54,751 nucleotides of DNA from Streptomyces sp. NRRL B-1347 (GCF_000720325.1 NZ_JOJM01000056.1:1-54751); one strand, 5' to 3'. Shown: positions 35,307 through 45,361, counted from the first letter of the stretch. Program-made: numbers and translations. Notes: a model not told the origin generated them from the sequence alone.

Positions 35307-36689
35307 CTAGCCGCGCCAGGGCAGCTCCGCCGTCACCAGGGTCGGCCCGCCGACGGGGGACTCCACCACGAGGATCCCGTCCACCGCGTCCAACCGCTCG
35401 GCGAGGCCCGCGAGCCCGGAGCCCGCCGTCACGTCGGCGCCGCCCCGCCCGTCGTCGGACACCTGGAGCATCAGCCGGTCCTCCACCCGCCACACGTCCA
35501 CGGACGCCCGCGCGGCCCCGCTGTGCTTGCTGATGTTCTGCAGGAGCTCGGAGACCGTGAAGTACGCGATGCCCTCGATCGCCGCCGCGGGCCGCGAGGG
35601 CAGATCGACCTCCACGTCCACCGGCACGGTGCACCGCGCGGCGAGCGAGGACAGGGCCGCGTCGAGCCCTCGGTCGGTGAGGACGGCCGGGTGGATGCCC
35701 CGCGCGAGGTCGCGCAGCTCCTGGAGCGCCACCTTCACCTCGCCGTGCGCCTCGTCCACCATCCGCGCCGCCGCTTGCGGGTCCTCCGCGAGCTTCTCCT
35801 TGGCGAGGCCGAGGTCCATGGCGAGGGCGACGAGCCGCGCCTGCGCGCCGTCGTGCAGGTCACGCTCGATGCGCCGCAGGTCCGCCGCCGCGGTGTCCAC
35901 GACGACACCCCGGTCCGACTCCAGCTCCGCGACCCGGGACACCAGGCGGGAAGGGCCGAGCAGCCCGAGCACCAGGCCGCGGTCGACCGTGGTCAGGGCG
36001 CGGATGATCCAGGGCGTGGCCAGCGTGATCAGCAGACCGGTGAGCGCGGTGAGCCCGATCTCGAAGGGGTTGTCCAGATAGATGTGGTGCGTCTCGTCCC
36101 CGTAGAGCTGGATGCCGCCCTGGCCCGCGTAGACGGGGAAGACCCAGAACCACAGCGGGTACGTGAGCATCGCCCAGCCGTACGTCCAGAAGACCAGCGA
36201 CACCGTGAAGGAGAAGATCGCCCACGGCATGTGGATGACGGCGTACACCGCGTGCCGCCAGGAGACGCCGCTCTTCAGGACGGCGCCCATCCACGCGAGG
36301 GGCCCCGAGTCACGCGGCTGGAGCGGGTGCGGGTCCTTCACCTCGACACCGAGCAGCGTCCGCGCCCGCGCCCGCTCCAGCGAGCCGAAGCCGCGGAGCG
36401 CGGTCAGCGCCAGGGCGAGGACGGGGATGCCGATGAACGTGATCAGCAGGCCCGCGCCGAGCGTCAGCATCGTCACCGCGAAGCTGAAGCCGATGACGCT
36501 GAGCGGCAGGGAGAGCAGCACGTACACGAACTCCCGCAGCGTGCGCCCCTCGAAGGGCGCACGCAGCCAGACCGGGAGGCGGTGGCGGCGGGCGGTCACC
36601 GCCCCGTCGCCACCGCGGTCCTCGGTCCAGCGGCCGTCGAGGTCGCTCCTCATGACGCGTCCGTACCCCTGTCCGTAGTCCGTGGCCAT
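35307..36689 (-). CDS. Sensor histidine kinase (paralogue 1)
   Basis: A 460-residue membrane kinase. The N-terminal putative sensor domain (residues 48-125, TLREFVYVLLSLPLSVIGFS to ERARARTLLG) and further helices to about 265 span the membrane. The phosphoacceptor helix is RRIERDLHDGAQARLVALAM, then EGIAYFTVSELLQNISKHSG (N-box), VSDDGRGGADVTAGSGLAGL (D/G boxes) and a final TLVTAELPWRG. It is followed by the response regulator and preceded by a close paralogue, all on the same strand. The signal is unknown. A weak GGACGG site precedes ATG 36689. Confidence 0.92.
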   Translation of the reverse strand: MATDYGQGYGRVMRSDLDGRWTEDRGGDGAVTARRHRLPVWLRAPFEGRTLREFVYVLLSLPLSVIGFSFAVTMLTLGAGLLITFIGIPVLALALTALRGFGSLERARARTLLGVEVKDPHPLQPRDSGPLAWMGAVLKSGVSWRHAVYAVIHMPWAIFSFTVSLVFWTYGWAMLTYPLWFWVFPVYAGQGGIQLYGDETHHIYLDNPFEIGLTALTGLLITLATPWIIRALTTVDRGLVLGLLGPSRLVSRVAELESDRGVVVDTAAADLRRIERDLHDGAQARLVALAMDLGLAKEKLAEDPQAAARMVDEAHGEVKVALQELRDLARGIHPAVLTDRGLDAALSSLAARCTVPVDVEVDLPSRPAAAIEGIAYFTVSELLQNISKHSGAARASVDVWRVEDRLMLQVSDDGRGGADVTAGSGLAGLAERLDAVDGILVVESPVGGPTLVTAELPWRG

Positions 36690-36843
36690 CGCTGCCGTCC
36701 GTTCTGCTCGTCCCGCGCGGTTCCCGGCCCTCCGTGACCGGCGCGGGCTACCTCTTCTCGTACCTCCAGAGTGCGCTCCGGGGCGTATGGCGGACCATGG
36801 AGCGCGTCGGCGTCTTCGGCCGGGGGTTTTCCCTACCCCACCG

Positions 36844-36907
36844 GGGGATGTGGGCCCCGTGCCGCCGGAGGACGCGAGCCCCGTGCCGGAGGATGCGGGC
36901 CCCGGCC
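36844..36907. repeat. Short tandem repeat between two kinases
   Basis: About three degenerate copies of a 21-24-base unit GGAGGACGCGAGCCCCGTGCCG lie in the 250-base gap between the two kinase genes. Function is unknown. Confidence 0.5.
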
Positions 36908-36939
36908 GCGGAAGGGCACGCTCCGGCGCCGCGAGCGCC

Positions 36940-38121
36940 TCACCCCGTCCGGTCCCGCCACGGCAGCTCCGCCGTGATCGTCGTCGGGCCGCCCTGCGGC
37001 GAGTCGATGATGAACAGGCCGTCGACCGCGCCGAGGCGCTCCGCGAGGCCCGCCATGCCCGTGCCGCCCTCCAGACTGGCCCCGCCGCGCCCGTCGTCCC
37101 GCACCTGGATGAGCAGCCGCTGGTCCGAGCGCCACACCTCGACGCTCGCCGTGCGGGCGCCGCTGTGCTTGGACACGTTCTGCAGGAGCTCGGAGACCGT
37201 GAAGTAGGCGATGCCCTCGATCGCCGCCGCCGGGCGCGCGGCCAGGTCGGCGGTCACCTTCACCGGCACCGTGCACCGGGCCGACACCGAGGACAGCGCC
37301 GCGCTCAGACCGCGGTCGGTGAGGACCGCCGGATGGATGCCCCGCGCCAAATCGCGCAGCTCCTGGAGGGCGAGCTTCACCTCGCCGTGCGCCTCGTCGA
37401 CCATGGCCGCCGCCGCGTCCGGGTCCTCAAGGAGCTTCTCCTTGGCCAGGCCGAGCCCCATCGCGAGCGCGACGAGCCGCGCCTGCGCGCCGTCGTGCAG
37501 GTCCCGCTCGATGCGCCGCAGGTCCGCCGCCGCGGTGTCCACGACCACGCCCCGGTCCGACTCCAGCTCCGCGATGCGCCGCTCCAGCTCGTCCGACGGC
37601 GAGAGCAGCCCGCGGGCCATCGCCCGGTCGGCGTTGGCGAGCGCCCGCACCACGAACGGCAGCACCGGCCACAGCACGAACAGGCCGCACAGGGTCAGCG
37701 TGAACGTCGCGACGCCCCACGGCAGGCGTATGAAGCCGTACAGCACGGCCCGCCAGCCCACCGGGTCCTTCAGCGTCGACCACAGCCAGGTCAGCACCCC
37801 GCCGCCGCGCCGGGACTTGAGCGGCATGGGGCTCGGCTCGTCGATGTGCACCCCGAGCAGCGTCCGCGCCCGCGCGCGCTCGAACTTGCCGAAGAGCCGC
37901 GCCCCGTACAGCGCGAGCGCGAGCAGCGGCAGACCGATGACCGTGAACGACAGGAATCCGCCGATGAAGCACGCCGTCACCACGTACGTGAAACCGACCA
38001 GGCCGGCCGGGAGATTCACCAGGAGATGCAGGATCTCCTTCCAGGTGTGCGCGTCGTACGCGAACCGGGCAGGCGGCAGTGGCTCCGGCGTGGCCTGCGA
38101 AGACGTGGGACGTGGGGTCAT
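36940..38121 (-). CDS. Sensor histidine kinase (paralogue 2)
   Basis: A 393-residue kinase closely related to the next gene downstream. It has an N-terminal sensor domain (HTWKEILHLLVNLPAGLVGF...FGKFERARARTLLGVHIDEP) and membrane helices. The phosphoacceptor helix is RRIERDLHDGAQARLVALAM, followed by IEGIAYFTVSELLQNVSKHS and VRDDGRGGASLEGGTGMAGL. Within the catalytic core long blocks are identical to paralogue 1 at the protein level. The ATG at 38121 has no clear ribosome binding site, so leaderless translation or an alternative start is possible. It diverges from the nuo operon with a 227-base gap. Confidence 0.9.
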   Translation of the reverse strand: MTPRPTSSQATPEPLPPARFAYDAHTWKEILHLLVNLPAGLVGFTYVVTACFIGGFLSFTVIGLPLLALALYGARLFGKFERARARTLLGVHIDEPSPMPLKSRRGGGVLTWLWSTLKDPVGWRAVLYGFIRLPWGVATFTLTLCGLFVLWPVLPFVVRALANADRAMARGLLSPSDELERRIAELESDRGVVVDTAAADLRRIERDLHDGAQARLVALAMGLGLAKEKLLEDPDAAAAMVDEAHGEVKLALQELRDLARGIHPAVLTDRGLSAALSSVSARCTVPVKVTADLAARPAAAIEGIAYFTVSELLQNVSKHSGARTASVEVWRSDQRLLIQVRDDGRGGASLEGGTGMAGLAERLGAVDGLFIIDSPQGGPTTITAELPWRDRTG

Positions 38122-38258
38122 ATGAGTAAGAGTGCCCGGAGCGCGGCACCGCGCGCCATGAGGGGTACCGCCGAACCGAACTGTGGATAACCCCACCAGA
38201 TCGATCCGGTGGATCCGGCCGATGACGCGCCCGCGGCGAACCGGTCCGTGACGGTCTG

Positions 38259-38287
38259 CTTACCTCGCCTTTAGCAGGCCCTAGACT
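38259..38287 (+). promoter_or_regulatory. Possible nuo operon promoter
   Basis: CTTACC (38259-38264) and TAGACT (38282-38287) are spaced by 17 bases and lie about 60 bases upstream of the nuoA GTG. This is a reasonable but degenerate vegetative promoter. No operator is evident. Confidence 0.4.
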
Positions 38288-38348
38288 CCCGTGCGTACAG
38301 ATCGTCGAACAGTGGCGAGACGCGGAGTGCAGGGAGCGAGGGGCTGAC

Positions 38349-38741
38349 GTGCCAGGGACGACGTACGTCGCGGCGAGCTACTACGAGTCGTACTCCGTCG
38401 TCGGACTGCTCGCCGTGGTCGGCGTGCTGTTCGTCGCCGTCGCCTTCGGCGCGGGGCGGCTCCTCAGGCCCGTCGTGCCGACCCCCGAGAAGCTCCTCAC
38501 GTACGAGTGCGGCGTGGACCCGGTCGGCGAGGGCTGGGCACACACCCAGGTGCGCTACTACGTGTACGCCTTCCTCTACGTGATCTTCGCCGTCGACTCG
38601 ATCTTCCTCTTCCCGTGGGCGACGGTCTTCGCCGAGTCCGGCTACGGCGCGACGACCCTCGTCGAGATGTTCATCTTCCTCGGCTTCCTCGCCGTGGGAC
38701 TGCTGTACGCCTACAAGAAGGGCGTCCTCACATGGACGTGA
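38349..38741 (+). CDS. nuoA: NADH-quinone oxidoreductase subunit A (second-copy cluster)
   Basis: A 130-residue membrane protein with three helices. The signature [20 protein letters not shown] (conserved E-C-G loop) and the [20 protein letters not shown] helix identify NuoA, part of the proton-translocating membrane arm next to the quinone site. GTG 38349 follows GAGGGG. It is the first gene of a ten-gene operon whose genes overlap or nearly overlap. Its last bases overlap nuoB by ten bases. Confidence 0.95.
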   Translation: MPGTTYVAASYYESYSVVGLLAVVGVLFVAVAFGAGRLLRPVVPTPEKLLTYECGVDPVGEGWAHTQVRYYVYAFLYVIFAVDSIFLFPWATVFAESGYGATTLVEMFIFLGFLAVGLLYAYKKGVLTWT

Positions 38742-39388
38742 ACCAGGAGCCCGCGGGGCCTGCCGAGCCCGTGCTCCTCCCGGAGCCGAAGAAGCTGGGC
38801 GTCCTGTCCCGGCTCGCCCCCGAGCCGATGAAGGTGGTCCTCAACTGGGGCCGCCGCTACAGCCTGTGGGTCTTCAACTTCGGGCTCGCCTGCTGCGCCA
38901 TCGAGTTCATCGCGGCCTCCATGGCCCGCCACGACTTCATCCGGCTCGGCGTCATCCCGTTCGCACCGGGCCCGCGCCAGGCCGACCTGATGGTCGTCTC
39001 CGGCACGGTCACGGACAAGATGGCGCCCGCCGTGAAGCGCCTGTACGAGCAGATGCCCGAGCCCAAGTACGTCATCTCCTTCGGCGCCTGCTCCAACTGC
39101 GGCGGCCCGTACTGGGACTCGTACTCCGTCACCAAGGGCGTCGACCAGATCATCCCGGTCGACGTGTACGTCCCCGGCTGCCCGCCCCGGCCCGAGGCGC
39201 TGCTCCAGGGCATCCTCAAGCTCCAGGAGAAGATCGCCCGGGAGTCCCTCGGCGAGCGGTACGCCGCCAACGGGGCGCGCCCTTCCACGGCCGCGCTGCG
39301 CAGCGGCCTGGTGGCTCCGCCCGCGCCCTCGGGAGCGCCCGCGCCCCCGGCTCCGTCCGCGCCCTCGGCACAGGAGGACGGCAGATGA
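38732..39388 (+). CDS. nuoB: NADH-quinone oxidoreductase subunit B
   Basis: A 218-residue Fe-S protein carrying cluster N2 beside the quinone site. The four ligands are in [13 protein letters not shown] (tandem Cys), [14 protein letters not shown] and [17 protein letters not shown] 35-residue Pro/Ala tail ([20 protein letters not shown]) is extra relative to most NuoB. ATG 38732 overlaps nuoA by ten bases. It overlaps nuoC by four bases (ATGA). Confidence 0.95.
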   Translation: MDVNQEPAGPAEPVLLPEPKKLGVLSRLAPEPMKVVLNWGRRYSLWVFNFGLACCAIEFIAASMARHDFIRLGVIPFAPGPRQADLMVVSGTVTDKMAPAVKRLYEQMPEPKYVISFGACSNCGGPYWDSYSVTKGVDQIIPVDVYVPGCPPRPEALLQGILKLQEKIARESLGERYAANGARPSTAALRSGLVAPPAPSGAPAPPAPSAPSAQEDGR

Positions 39389-40572
39389 CCGGCTGGCTGT
39401 CCGCCCCCGTGGAGGAGCTGTTCGGCGCGGAGGCGACCGCCGAGGAGTCGTACGAGGTCCTGACCGTGGACGTACCGTCCGCTTCGTGGCCCGATGCCCT
39501 GCGGACCGCCCGGGACACCCTCGGCTGCACGTACTTCGACTGGCTGAGCGCCGTCGACGAACCCGGCACCGGCTTCCGCGTGAGCGCCCACGTGGTGGCG
39601 CTGTCCCCGGTGCGGCGCCTCCTCGTCCGTACGACGGTCCCGCACGAGGCGCCCGTACTGCCCTCCGCGGTCGACGTCTACGCGGGCGCGGCCTGGCACG
39701 AGCGCGAGACCCACGAGATGTTCGGCGTCCGCTTCGACGGCCATCCGCACCTGGTCCCGCTGCTGCTTCCGGAGAACTTCGAAGGCCATCCCCTGCGCAA
39801 GGACTTCGTGCTCGCGGCCCGGGTCGCCAAGGCGTGGCCGGGCGCGAAGGAGCCAGGGGAGCCCGCGGCGGGGGCAGCACACGGTGGCCCCAAGCGGCGG
39901 CAGATGCTGCCGCCCGGCGTGCCCGACCCGAACGAGTGGGGCCCGATGAAGGGCCAGCTCCCCGCCGCTCCGGCGCGCCCCGCGCGCGGAGCCGGCCGTG
40001 CCGCGGCCGCGGGGGCTGCGGGGGAGCGTCCGGCACGTCGTACGCGTACGGCGAGCGGGGGCTCGGCGAGTCAGACGGACGCGGCGCCGCCGCGCCGGGC
40101 GCGCAGCGCGAGCCAGGGGTCGGCGTCGCAGCGTACGGCGGCGGACGCGGCCCCCGAGACCCCGGCCGCCGACGCTCAGGCCCCGGCCCCGGCCCCGAGC
40201 CCGGCCAAGCCGCAGTCCGCCCCGCACAGCTCCGACGCCCCGTGGCACCACGCCCGCCCGGCCTTCGACACGCCGGACGCGGACGCGGACGCGAAACCGC
40301 CGACCGCGCCGGAGCCGGAGCCCGCGCCCGCCCCCGCGCCGAAGACCCCGGCGGCACCGCCAGAGAACGCGGCGGACGCAGAAGACTCCGGGAGCACCGG
40401 GAGCACCGGGAGCACCGGGAGCACCGGGAGCACCGGGGGCACCGGGAGCACCGGGGGCACCGGGAGCACCGGGGGCACCGGGAGCACCGGGGGCACCGGG
40501 AACTCCGGGAGCACCAGGAATTCTGGGAGCGCCGAAGACACCGGCAACGGAAACGAAGGAGACCCGCAGTGA
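39385..40572 (+). CDS. nuoC: NuoC-like subunit with long low-complexity tail
   Basis: A 395-residue protein. Residues 1-155 form the 30-kDa NuoC domain ([55 protein letters not shown]). The remaining 240 residues have no globular signature: Ala/Arg/Pro/Ser-rich segments, then a Gly-Ser-Thr minisatellite. In many bacteria NuoC is followed by or fused to NuoD, but no NuoD-type sequence is present here or in the operon. Translation is coupled by 4-base overlaps on both sides (ATGA with nuoB, GTGA with nuoH). Confidence 0.85.
   Translation: MTGWLSAPVEELFGAEATAEESYEVLTVDVPSASWPDALRTARDTLGCTYFDWLSAVDEPGTGFRVSAHVVALSPVRRLLVRTTVPHEAPVLPSAVDVYAGAAWHERETHEMFGVRFDGHPHLVPLLLPENFEGHPLRKDFVLAARVAKAWPGAKEPGEPAAGAAHGGPKRRQMLPPGVPDPNEWGPMKGQLPAAPARPARGAGRAAAAGAAGERPARRTRTASGGSASQTDAAPPRRARSASQGSASQRTAADAAPETPAADAQAPAPAPSPAKPQSAPHSSDAPWHHARPAFDTPDADADAKPPTAPEPEPAPAPAPKTPAAPPENAADAEDSGSTGSTGSTGSTGSTGGTGSTGGTGSTGGTGSTGGTGNSGSTRNSGSAEDTGNGNEGDPQ
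40390..40516 (+). repeat. Gly-Ser-Thr minisatellite in nuoC
   Basis: Tandem 9-base units GGGAGCACC pass into 18-base units GGGAGCACCGGGGGCACC, about fourteen 9-base copies in all. The coding product is [13 protein letters not shown]. Near-perfect unit identity suggests recent slippage, unlike the older, codon-shuffled Ser-Pro repeats of the surface protein. Confidence 0.9.
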
Positions 40573-41537
40573 ACGACGCCCTCGACGTCGCCCTGCGACT
40601 CCTCGTCGTCTTCGTCGCCTTCCTCGCGCTGCCCCTGATCGTCGGCCAGACCGAGCACAAGGTGATGGCCCACATGCAGGGCCGCCTCGGCCCCATGTAC
40701 GCGGGCGGCTTCCACGGCTGGGCCCAGCTCGTCGCCGACGGCGTGAAGTTCGCGCAGAAGGAGGACGTCGTCCCCGCCGACGCCGACCGCCGCGTCTTCC
40801 AGCTCGCCCCGGCCGTCGCGCTGCTGCCCTATCTGCTGGTCCTCGTCGCCATCCCCATCGGCCCCCAAGAGGGCGCCGTCGGCCAGGTCGTCGACGCGGG
40901 CGTCTTCTTCGTCCTCGCCGTCATGGGCGTCGGCGTCCTCGGCTCCCTGATGGCGGGCTGGGCGTCGGCCAACAAGTTCTCCCTGCTCGGCGGCCTGCGC
41001 ACCGCGGCCCAGCTGCTCGCGTACGAACTGCCGATGCTGCTCGCCGCCGCGTCCGTCGCGATGGCCGCGGGCACGGTCTCGCTGCCCGGCATCCTCAACG
41101 CCTTCGAGTGGTGGTGGCTGCCCTGGCAGATCGTCGGCGCCCTGGTCTTCTTCGTGGCCGGACTCGCCGAACTCCAGCGCCCGCCCTTCGACATGCCGGT
41201 CGCCGACTCGGAGATCATCTTCGGCGCGTACACCGAGTACACCGGGCTGCGCTTCGCGCTGTTCCTCCTCGCCGAGTACGCCGGGATCGTCGTCCTGTGC
41301 GGCCTGACCACCGTCCTCTTCCTCGGCGGCTGGCACGGGCCTGGGGGCGCCGACGGCCTCGGCTGGGTGTGGACCCTCCTGAAGACCGGCCTCCTCGCCT
41401 TCGTCGTCATCTGGCTGCGCGTCACCTACCCCCGGCTCCGCGAGGACCAGCTCCAGAAGCTCTCCTGGACCCTCCTCGTCCCGCTCGCCCTGGCGCAGAT
41501 CGCGCTCACCGGAATCGTGAAGGTGGCGATCAACTGA
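40569..41537 (+). CDS. nuoH: NADH-quinone oxidoreductase subunit H
   Basis: A 322-residue, eight-helix membrane subunit that lines the quinone channel. [20 protein letters not shown] (conserved GP-N/Y-x-G loop), [19 protein letters not shown] and [20 protein letters not shown] with [20 protein letters not shown] are diagnostic. GTG 40569 overlaps the nuoC stop (GTGA). It is followed immediately by nuoI with a one-base overlap. Confidence 0.95.
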   Translation: MNDALDVALRLLVVFVAFLALPLIVGQTEHKVMAHMQGRLGPMYAGGFHGWAQLVADGVKFAQKEDVVPADADRRVFQLAPAVALLPYLLVLVAIPIGPQEGAVGQVVDAGVFFVLAVMGVGVLGSLMAGWASANKFSLLGGLRTAAQLLAYELPMLLAAASVAMAAGTVSLPGILNAFEWWWLPWQIVGALVFFVAGLAELQRPPFDMPVADSEIIFGAYTEYTGLRFALFLLAEYAGIVVLCGLTTVLFLGGWHGPGGADGLGWVWTLLKTGLLAFVVIWLRVTYPRLREDQLQKLSWTLLVPLALAQIALTGIVKVAIN

Positions 41538-42235
41538 TGGCCCGCCCGTCACCCGACCACCGCCCCTCAACGACGCCCTCCGGGCGGCCCCGCATGTCCG
41601 TCCCCGGATCCGGCCTGGCCAAGGGCCTGGCCGTCACCCTCCGCACGATGACGCGGAAGTCCGTCACCGAGCAGTACCCGGACGTCCAGCCCGATCTGGC
41701 GCCCCGCACCCGCGGCGTCATCGGCCTGTTCGAGGAGAACTGCACGGTCTGCATGCTCTGCGCCCGCGAGTGCCCGGACTGGTGCATCTACATCGACTCC
41801 CACAAGGAGACCGTCCCGGCCGCGGCGCCCGGCGGCCGCGAGCGCAGCCGCAACGTCCTCGACCGCTTCGCCATCGACTTCTCCCTCTGCATGTACTGCG
41901 GCATCTGCATCGAGGTCTGCCCCTTCGACGCGCTGTTCTGGTCCCCGGAGTTCGAGTACGCCGAGACCGACATCCGCGAGCTCACCCACGAGCGTGACAA
42001 GCTCCGCGAGTGGATGTGGACCGTCCCGGCGCCGCCCGCCCTCGACCCCGCCGCCGAGGAGCCCAAGGAACTGGGCGCCGCCCGCAAGACCGCCGACAAG
42101 CTGGCCGCCGAACAGGAGACCGCCGCCCGCGAAGCCGCCGAGCGTGCAGCCGCCGAGCGCGAAGCCGCTGAGCGTGCGGCCGCCGAGCAGCGGGGCACCG
42201 AGCAGCGGGGCGCCGAGGCCGAGGGGGACGCGTGA
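41537..42235 (+). CDS. nuoI: NADH-quinone oxidoreductase subunit I
   Basis: A 232-residue ferredoxin-like subunit with two [4Fe-4S] motifs: [12 protein letters not shown] (residues about 70-81) and [12 protein letters not shown] (about 118-129), giving clusters N6a and N6b. The N-terminal residues 3-12 ([10 protein letters not shown]) derive from a dispersed repeat also found in nuoM. The C-terminus has a long Ala/Glu helix ([19 protein letters not shown]) not seen in most NuoI. ATG 41537 overlaps nuoH by one base. Confidence 0.95.
   Translation: MARPSPDHRPSTTPSGRPRMSVPGSGLAKGLAVTLRTMTRKSVTEQYPDVQPDLAPRTRGVIGLFEENCTVCMLCARECPDWCIYIDSHKETVPAAAPGGRERSRNVLDRFAIDFSLCMYCGICIEVCPFDALFWSPEFEYAETDIRELTHERDKLREWMWTVPAPPALDPAAEEPKELGAARKTADKLAAEQETAAREAAERAAAEREAAERAAAEQRGTEQRGAEAEGDA
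41541..41586 (+). repeat. Dispersed repeat family B, copy 1 (in nuoI start)
   Basis: Bases 41541-41573 are identical to 46542-46574. The shared block is followed by a short hairpin (here CGCCC-TCC-GGGCG at 41574-41586) whose sequence differs between copies. It encodes [10 protein letters not shown] immediately after the start codon. Confidence 0.9.
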
Positions 42236-42879
42236 ACTTCGACATCGCCGCCACGGCCCCGCACGGCTTCCTGTCCCCGACGGGCGTCGAGATCGCCTTC
42301 CTCCTCGTCGGCCTCGTCACCCTCGGCGCCGCGCTCGTCACCGTCACCACCAAGCAGCTCGTGCACGCCGCGCTCTGGCTGGTCGTGGCGCTCGGCGGGC
42401 TCGCCGTCGAGTACCTGCTCCTGACCGCCGAGTTCATCGCCTGGGTGCAGGTCCTCATCTACGTCGGCTCCGTCGTGGTCCTCCTCCTCTTCGGCCTGAT
42501 GCTCACCAGGGCCCCCATCGGCCGCTCCCCGGACGCCGACTCGGGCAACCGCTGGGTCGCGCTCGCCGTGGCCCTCGCCGCCGCCACCGCTCTGGTGTGG
42601 GTCGTCGTGGACGCGTTCCGTACGCAGTGGATCGACCTGGACGGCGCCCCGCAGGGCTCCACCGAGGTGACCGGCGCGTTCCTCTTCCGGAACTGGGTGC
42701 TGCCCTTCGAGGCCCTCTCCGTGCTGCTCCTCGCCGCACTGGTCGGCGCGATCGTGCTGTCCCGCAAGGCCAAGGACGACCCCGGCGGCGACGGCGGCAA
42801 GCCCCCGAAGGGCCGGACGGCCCCGCAGGCCCCGAAGGCTCAGCAGGCCCCGAAGGCCCAGCAGGAGAGGACCCGCTGA
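42232..42879 (+). CDS. nuoJ: NADH-quinone oxidoreductase subunit J
   Basis: A 215-residue membrane subunit with five helices. [40 protein letters not shown] and [19 protein letters not shown] (pi-bulge helix) identify NuoJ. The last 35 residues form a Gly/Pro/Lys/Gln tail ([20 protein letters not shown]). Start GTG 42232 overlaps nuoI by four bases and the stop overlaps nuoK by one base (TGATG). Confidence 0.93.
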   Translation: MNFDIAATAPHGFLSPTGVEIAFLLVGLVTLGAALVTVTTKQLVHAALWLVVALGGLAVEYLLLTAEFIAWVQVLIYVGSVVVLLLFGLMLTRAPIGRSPDADSGNRWVALAVALAAATALVWVVVDAFRTQWIDLDGAPQGSTEVTGAFLFRNWVLPFEALSVLLLAALVGAIVLSRKAKDDPGGDGGKPPKGRTAPQAPKAQQAPKAQQERTR

Positions 42880-43325
42880 TGCACCTCGCCTACCCCGCCG
42901 TCCTCGCCGTCCTCCTCTTCTGCGTCGGCCTGTACGGCGTGCTCGCCCGCCGCAACGCGATCCTGGTCCTGATGTCCGTCGAGCTCATGCTCAACGCCGT
43001 CAACCTCAACCTCGTCGCCTTCGACGTCTGGCTGCGCGACAAGCTGCACTCCGGCCAGGCCCTGACGCTGTTCACCATCGCCATCGCCGCCGCCGAGATC
43101 GGCATCGGCCTCGCGATCGTCCTGGCCGTCTACCGCAACCGGGGCAGCTCCGCCGTCGACGACCTCCGCGACACCGCCGAGCACCCGGACGACCCGGACG
43201 ACGACGATGACGACGGCGACGACACGGACGCAGCCGCCCTCGACGAGCCCGAACCCGCCCCGGACGAGGCGTCCCCGCAGCCGCAGACGTCTCAGCAGTC
43301 GCAGAAGGCCGAGGCCACCGCGTGA
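42879..43325 (+). CDS. nuoK: NADH-quinone oxidoreductase subunit K
   Basis: A 148-residue protein. The first 95 residues are a normal three-helix NuoK with the conserved Glu residues in [20 protein letters not shown] and [20 protein letters not shown]. About 50 extra C-terminal residues are strongly acidic ([19 protein letters not shown]) then Pro/Gln/Ser-rich, and face the cytoplasm. It overlaps nuoJ (one base) and nuoL (four bases). Confidence 0.94.
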   Translation: MHLAYPAVLAVLLFCVGLYGVLARRNAILVLMSVELMLNAVNLNLVAFDVWLRDKLHSGQALTLFTIAIAAAEIGIGLAIVLAVYRNRGSSAVDDLRDTAEHPDDPDDDDDDGDDTDAAALDEPEPAPDEASPQPQTSQQSQKAEATA

Positions 43326-45355
43326 CCACGACCACCCTCGCCGTTCTCGTCCCCCTCCTGCCGTTCCTCGGCGCCGCCGCCGGTCTTCTGCTCGGCCGCA
43401 CCGTCCCCGGCCTGGTGCGGCCCCTCGCGGTGCTGCCCACCCTGACGTCGCTCGTCCTCGCCGCCGTCGTGGCCGCCCGCCAGGGCGGCGACTCCGCCGT
43501 GGACGCGGCCACCCAGCTCACCCCCACCGGCTCGGTGCCGATCGACCTCGCCCTGCACATCGACGGCTTCGCCGCGCTCGTCGCCGTCCTCGTCGGCGTC
43601 GTCGCCTCCTGCGTGCAGATCTACTCGACGGGCTATCTGCGCGACGACCCGCGCTACCCCTCGTACGCCGCCCTCGTGTCGCTGTTCACCTCCGCGATGC
43701 TGCTCGTCGTCTACTCCGGCGACCTGATGGTGCTCCTGGTCGGCTGGGAAGTCATGGGCATCTGCTCGTACTTCCTCGTCGGCCACTACTGGGAGACCCC
43801 CGAGGCCCGTGCTGCCTCGCTGAAGGCCTTCCTGGTCACCAAGCTCGGCGACGTCCCCTTCCTGATCGGCCTGTTCGCGCTCGCCGTCGACGCGGGCTCG
43901 TTCCGGATCACCACGGTCCTCGCGACCGTCGCGGACGGCGGCCTCGACCACCCGACGCTGATCGCCCTGCTGCTGCTCGCGGGCGTGGCCGGCAAGTCCG
44001 CGCAGTTCCCGCTGCACACCTGGCTGCCCGACGCGATGGCGGGCCCGACGCCCGTCTCCGCGCTGATCCACGCCGCGACGATGGTCGCGGCCGGTGTCTA
44101 CTTCGTCGCCCGGCTCCTCCCGGTCTTCGCCGCCTCGTCGGCGGCCCTGGTCGTCCTCGCCGTCATGGCCGCCGTCACCATGGCCGGCTCCGCCCTTGCC
44201 GCCCTCGCCCAGGACGACATCAAACGCGTCCTCGCGTACTCGACGATCGGCCAGCTCGGCTACATGACCGGCGCGCTCGCCGTCGGCGACCGGGGCGCCG
44301 CGGTCTTCCACCTCCTGTCCCACGGCGCCTTCAAGGCGCTCCTCTTCCTCGCCGCCGGCGTGATCATCCACGCGGCGGGCACCAACTCCCTGGCCGCGAT
44401 GTCCCGCATGCGGAACCTGCGCGCCCGCGTCCCCGACGCCTACTGGACGATGACCGTGGCGCTCCTCGCGCTCGCCGCGATCCCGCCCTTCAGCGGCTTC
44501 TTCTCCAAGGAGGCGGTCCTCGGCGCCGCCGAGCACACGGCCACCGGCCACGCCGACTCCGCCCCCGCCGCGGCGGGCTGGATCGTCCTCGTCGCGGGCC
44601 TGCTCAGCGCGCTCCTCACCGCCGCCTACGCGGCCCGGCTGTGGCTGCTCGCCTTCCACGGCACCGGTACGGAGGCCCCGGACCACGGCCGTCAGCCCGT
44701 CACGATGACCGCCGTGCTCTGGGTGCTCGCCGTCCCCTCGCTCGCCTTCGGCCTCGCCGTCGGCACCCTGCCGGACTGGTTCGACGGCCACGAACTCGCC
44801 CCGAAGCTCACCACCTCCGTCCTCGGCACCGGCCTCGCCCTCGCCGGCGCCCTGGTCATGTACGGCGCGTGGCGGCACACCACCGCGCTCGCCGCCCGCG
44901 TCCCGATCGGCGCGGTCGCCGCCCGTTCCCAAGTCCTCGGCTCCGCTCGCACAGGGGAGAGCCCATTCGACGCCGACGGGGGCGAGGTCGAGGCGGAGGC
45001 CATCGCCACCCACGCCCCCGCGTACGGCGACATCGCGAGCGCCCCCGACCCGGCGGACCCCGGCCGTCTCCTGCTCGGCCCGCTGCACCGCCACGCCGCC
45101 GCCGGCTTCCATCTGGACGCCGTCTACGCGGCCTTGTTCGTCCGCCCCGTCCAGGCGGGCGCCCGCCTCGTCCGCTTCCTCGACCGCGAGGTCGTCGACG
45201 CGTACGTCCGCGGCGCGGGCACCGCCCCCCGCCTGCTCGGCGCGGCCGTCCGGCGCGCGCAGACCGGCAACGTGCAGACCTATCTGAGCGCGCTGCTCGC
45301 GGGCACCGTCGTCCTGGCGGTCGCCGCCGTCCTCGTCGCCACCGCCGGAGCGTGA
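43322..45355 (+). CDS. nuoL: NADH-quinone oxidoreductase subunit L
   Basis: A 677-residue antiporter-like proton pump subunit. [40 protein letters not shown] and [19 protein letters not shown] carry the conserved Glu/Lys/His of the half-channel, and [20 protein letters not shown] is also typical. The C-terminal part has the amphipathic lateral-helix region (about residue 560 onward). A repeat-derived segment ([19 protein letters not shown], near residue 540) lies in a variable loop. GTG 43322 overlaps the nuoK stop by four bases. Confidence 0.95.
   Translation: MTTTTLAVLVPLLPFLGAAAGLLLGRTVPGLVRPLAVLPTLTSLVLAAVVAARQGGDSAVDAATQLTPTGSVPIDLALHIDGFAALVAVLVGVVASCVQIYSTGYLRDDPRYPSYAALVSLFTSAMLLVVYSGDLMVLLVGWEVMGICSYFLVGHYWETPEARAASLKAFLVTKLGDVPFLIGLFALAVDAGSFRITTVLATVADGGLDHPTLIALLLLAGVAGKSAQFPLHTWLPDAMAGPTPVSALIHAATMVAAGVYFVARLLPVFAASSAALVVLAVMAAVTMAGSALAALAQDDIKRVLAYSTIGQLGYMTGALAVGDRGAAVFHLLSHGAFKALLFLAAGVIIHAAGTNSLAAMSRMRNLRARVPDAYWTMTVALLALAAIPPFSGFFSKEAVLGAAEHTATGHADSAPAAAGWIVLVAGLLSALLTAAYAARLWLLAFHGTGTEAPDHGRQPVTMTAVLWVLAVPSLAFGLAVGTLPDWFDGHELAPKLTTSVLGTGLALAGALVMYGAWRHTTALAARVPIGAVAARSQVLGSARTGESPFDADGGEVEAEAIATHAPAYGDIASAPDPADPGRLLLGPLHRHAAAGFHLDAVYAALFVRPVQAGARLVRFLDREVVDAYVRGAGTAPRLLGAAVRRAQTGNVQTYLSALLAGTVVLAVAAVLVATAGA
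44926..44966 (+). repeat. Dispersed repeat family A, copy 3 (in nuoL)
   Basis: Contains GTTCCCAAGTCCTCGGCTCC, then GCTCGCACAGGGGAGAGCCC. It aligns with the family A copy at 22172-22222 at roughly three quarters of positions. It is degenerate and in frame, so it is an old insertion in a tolerant loop. Confidence 0.55.
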
Positions 45356-45361
45356 GCAGCA

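Noticed and set aside
40390..40516. CRISPR-like regular array
   Set aside because: Units are only 9-18 bases, contiguous without spacers and in frame within nuoC; this is a coding minisatellite.
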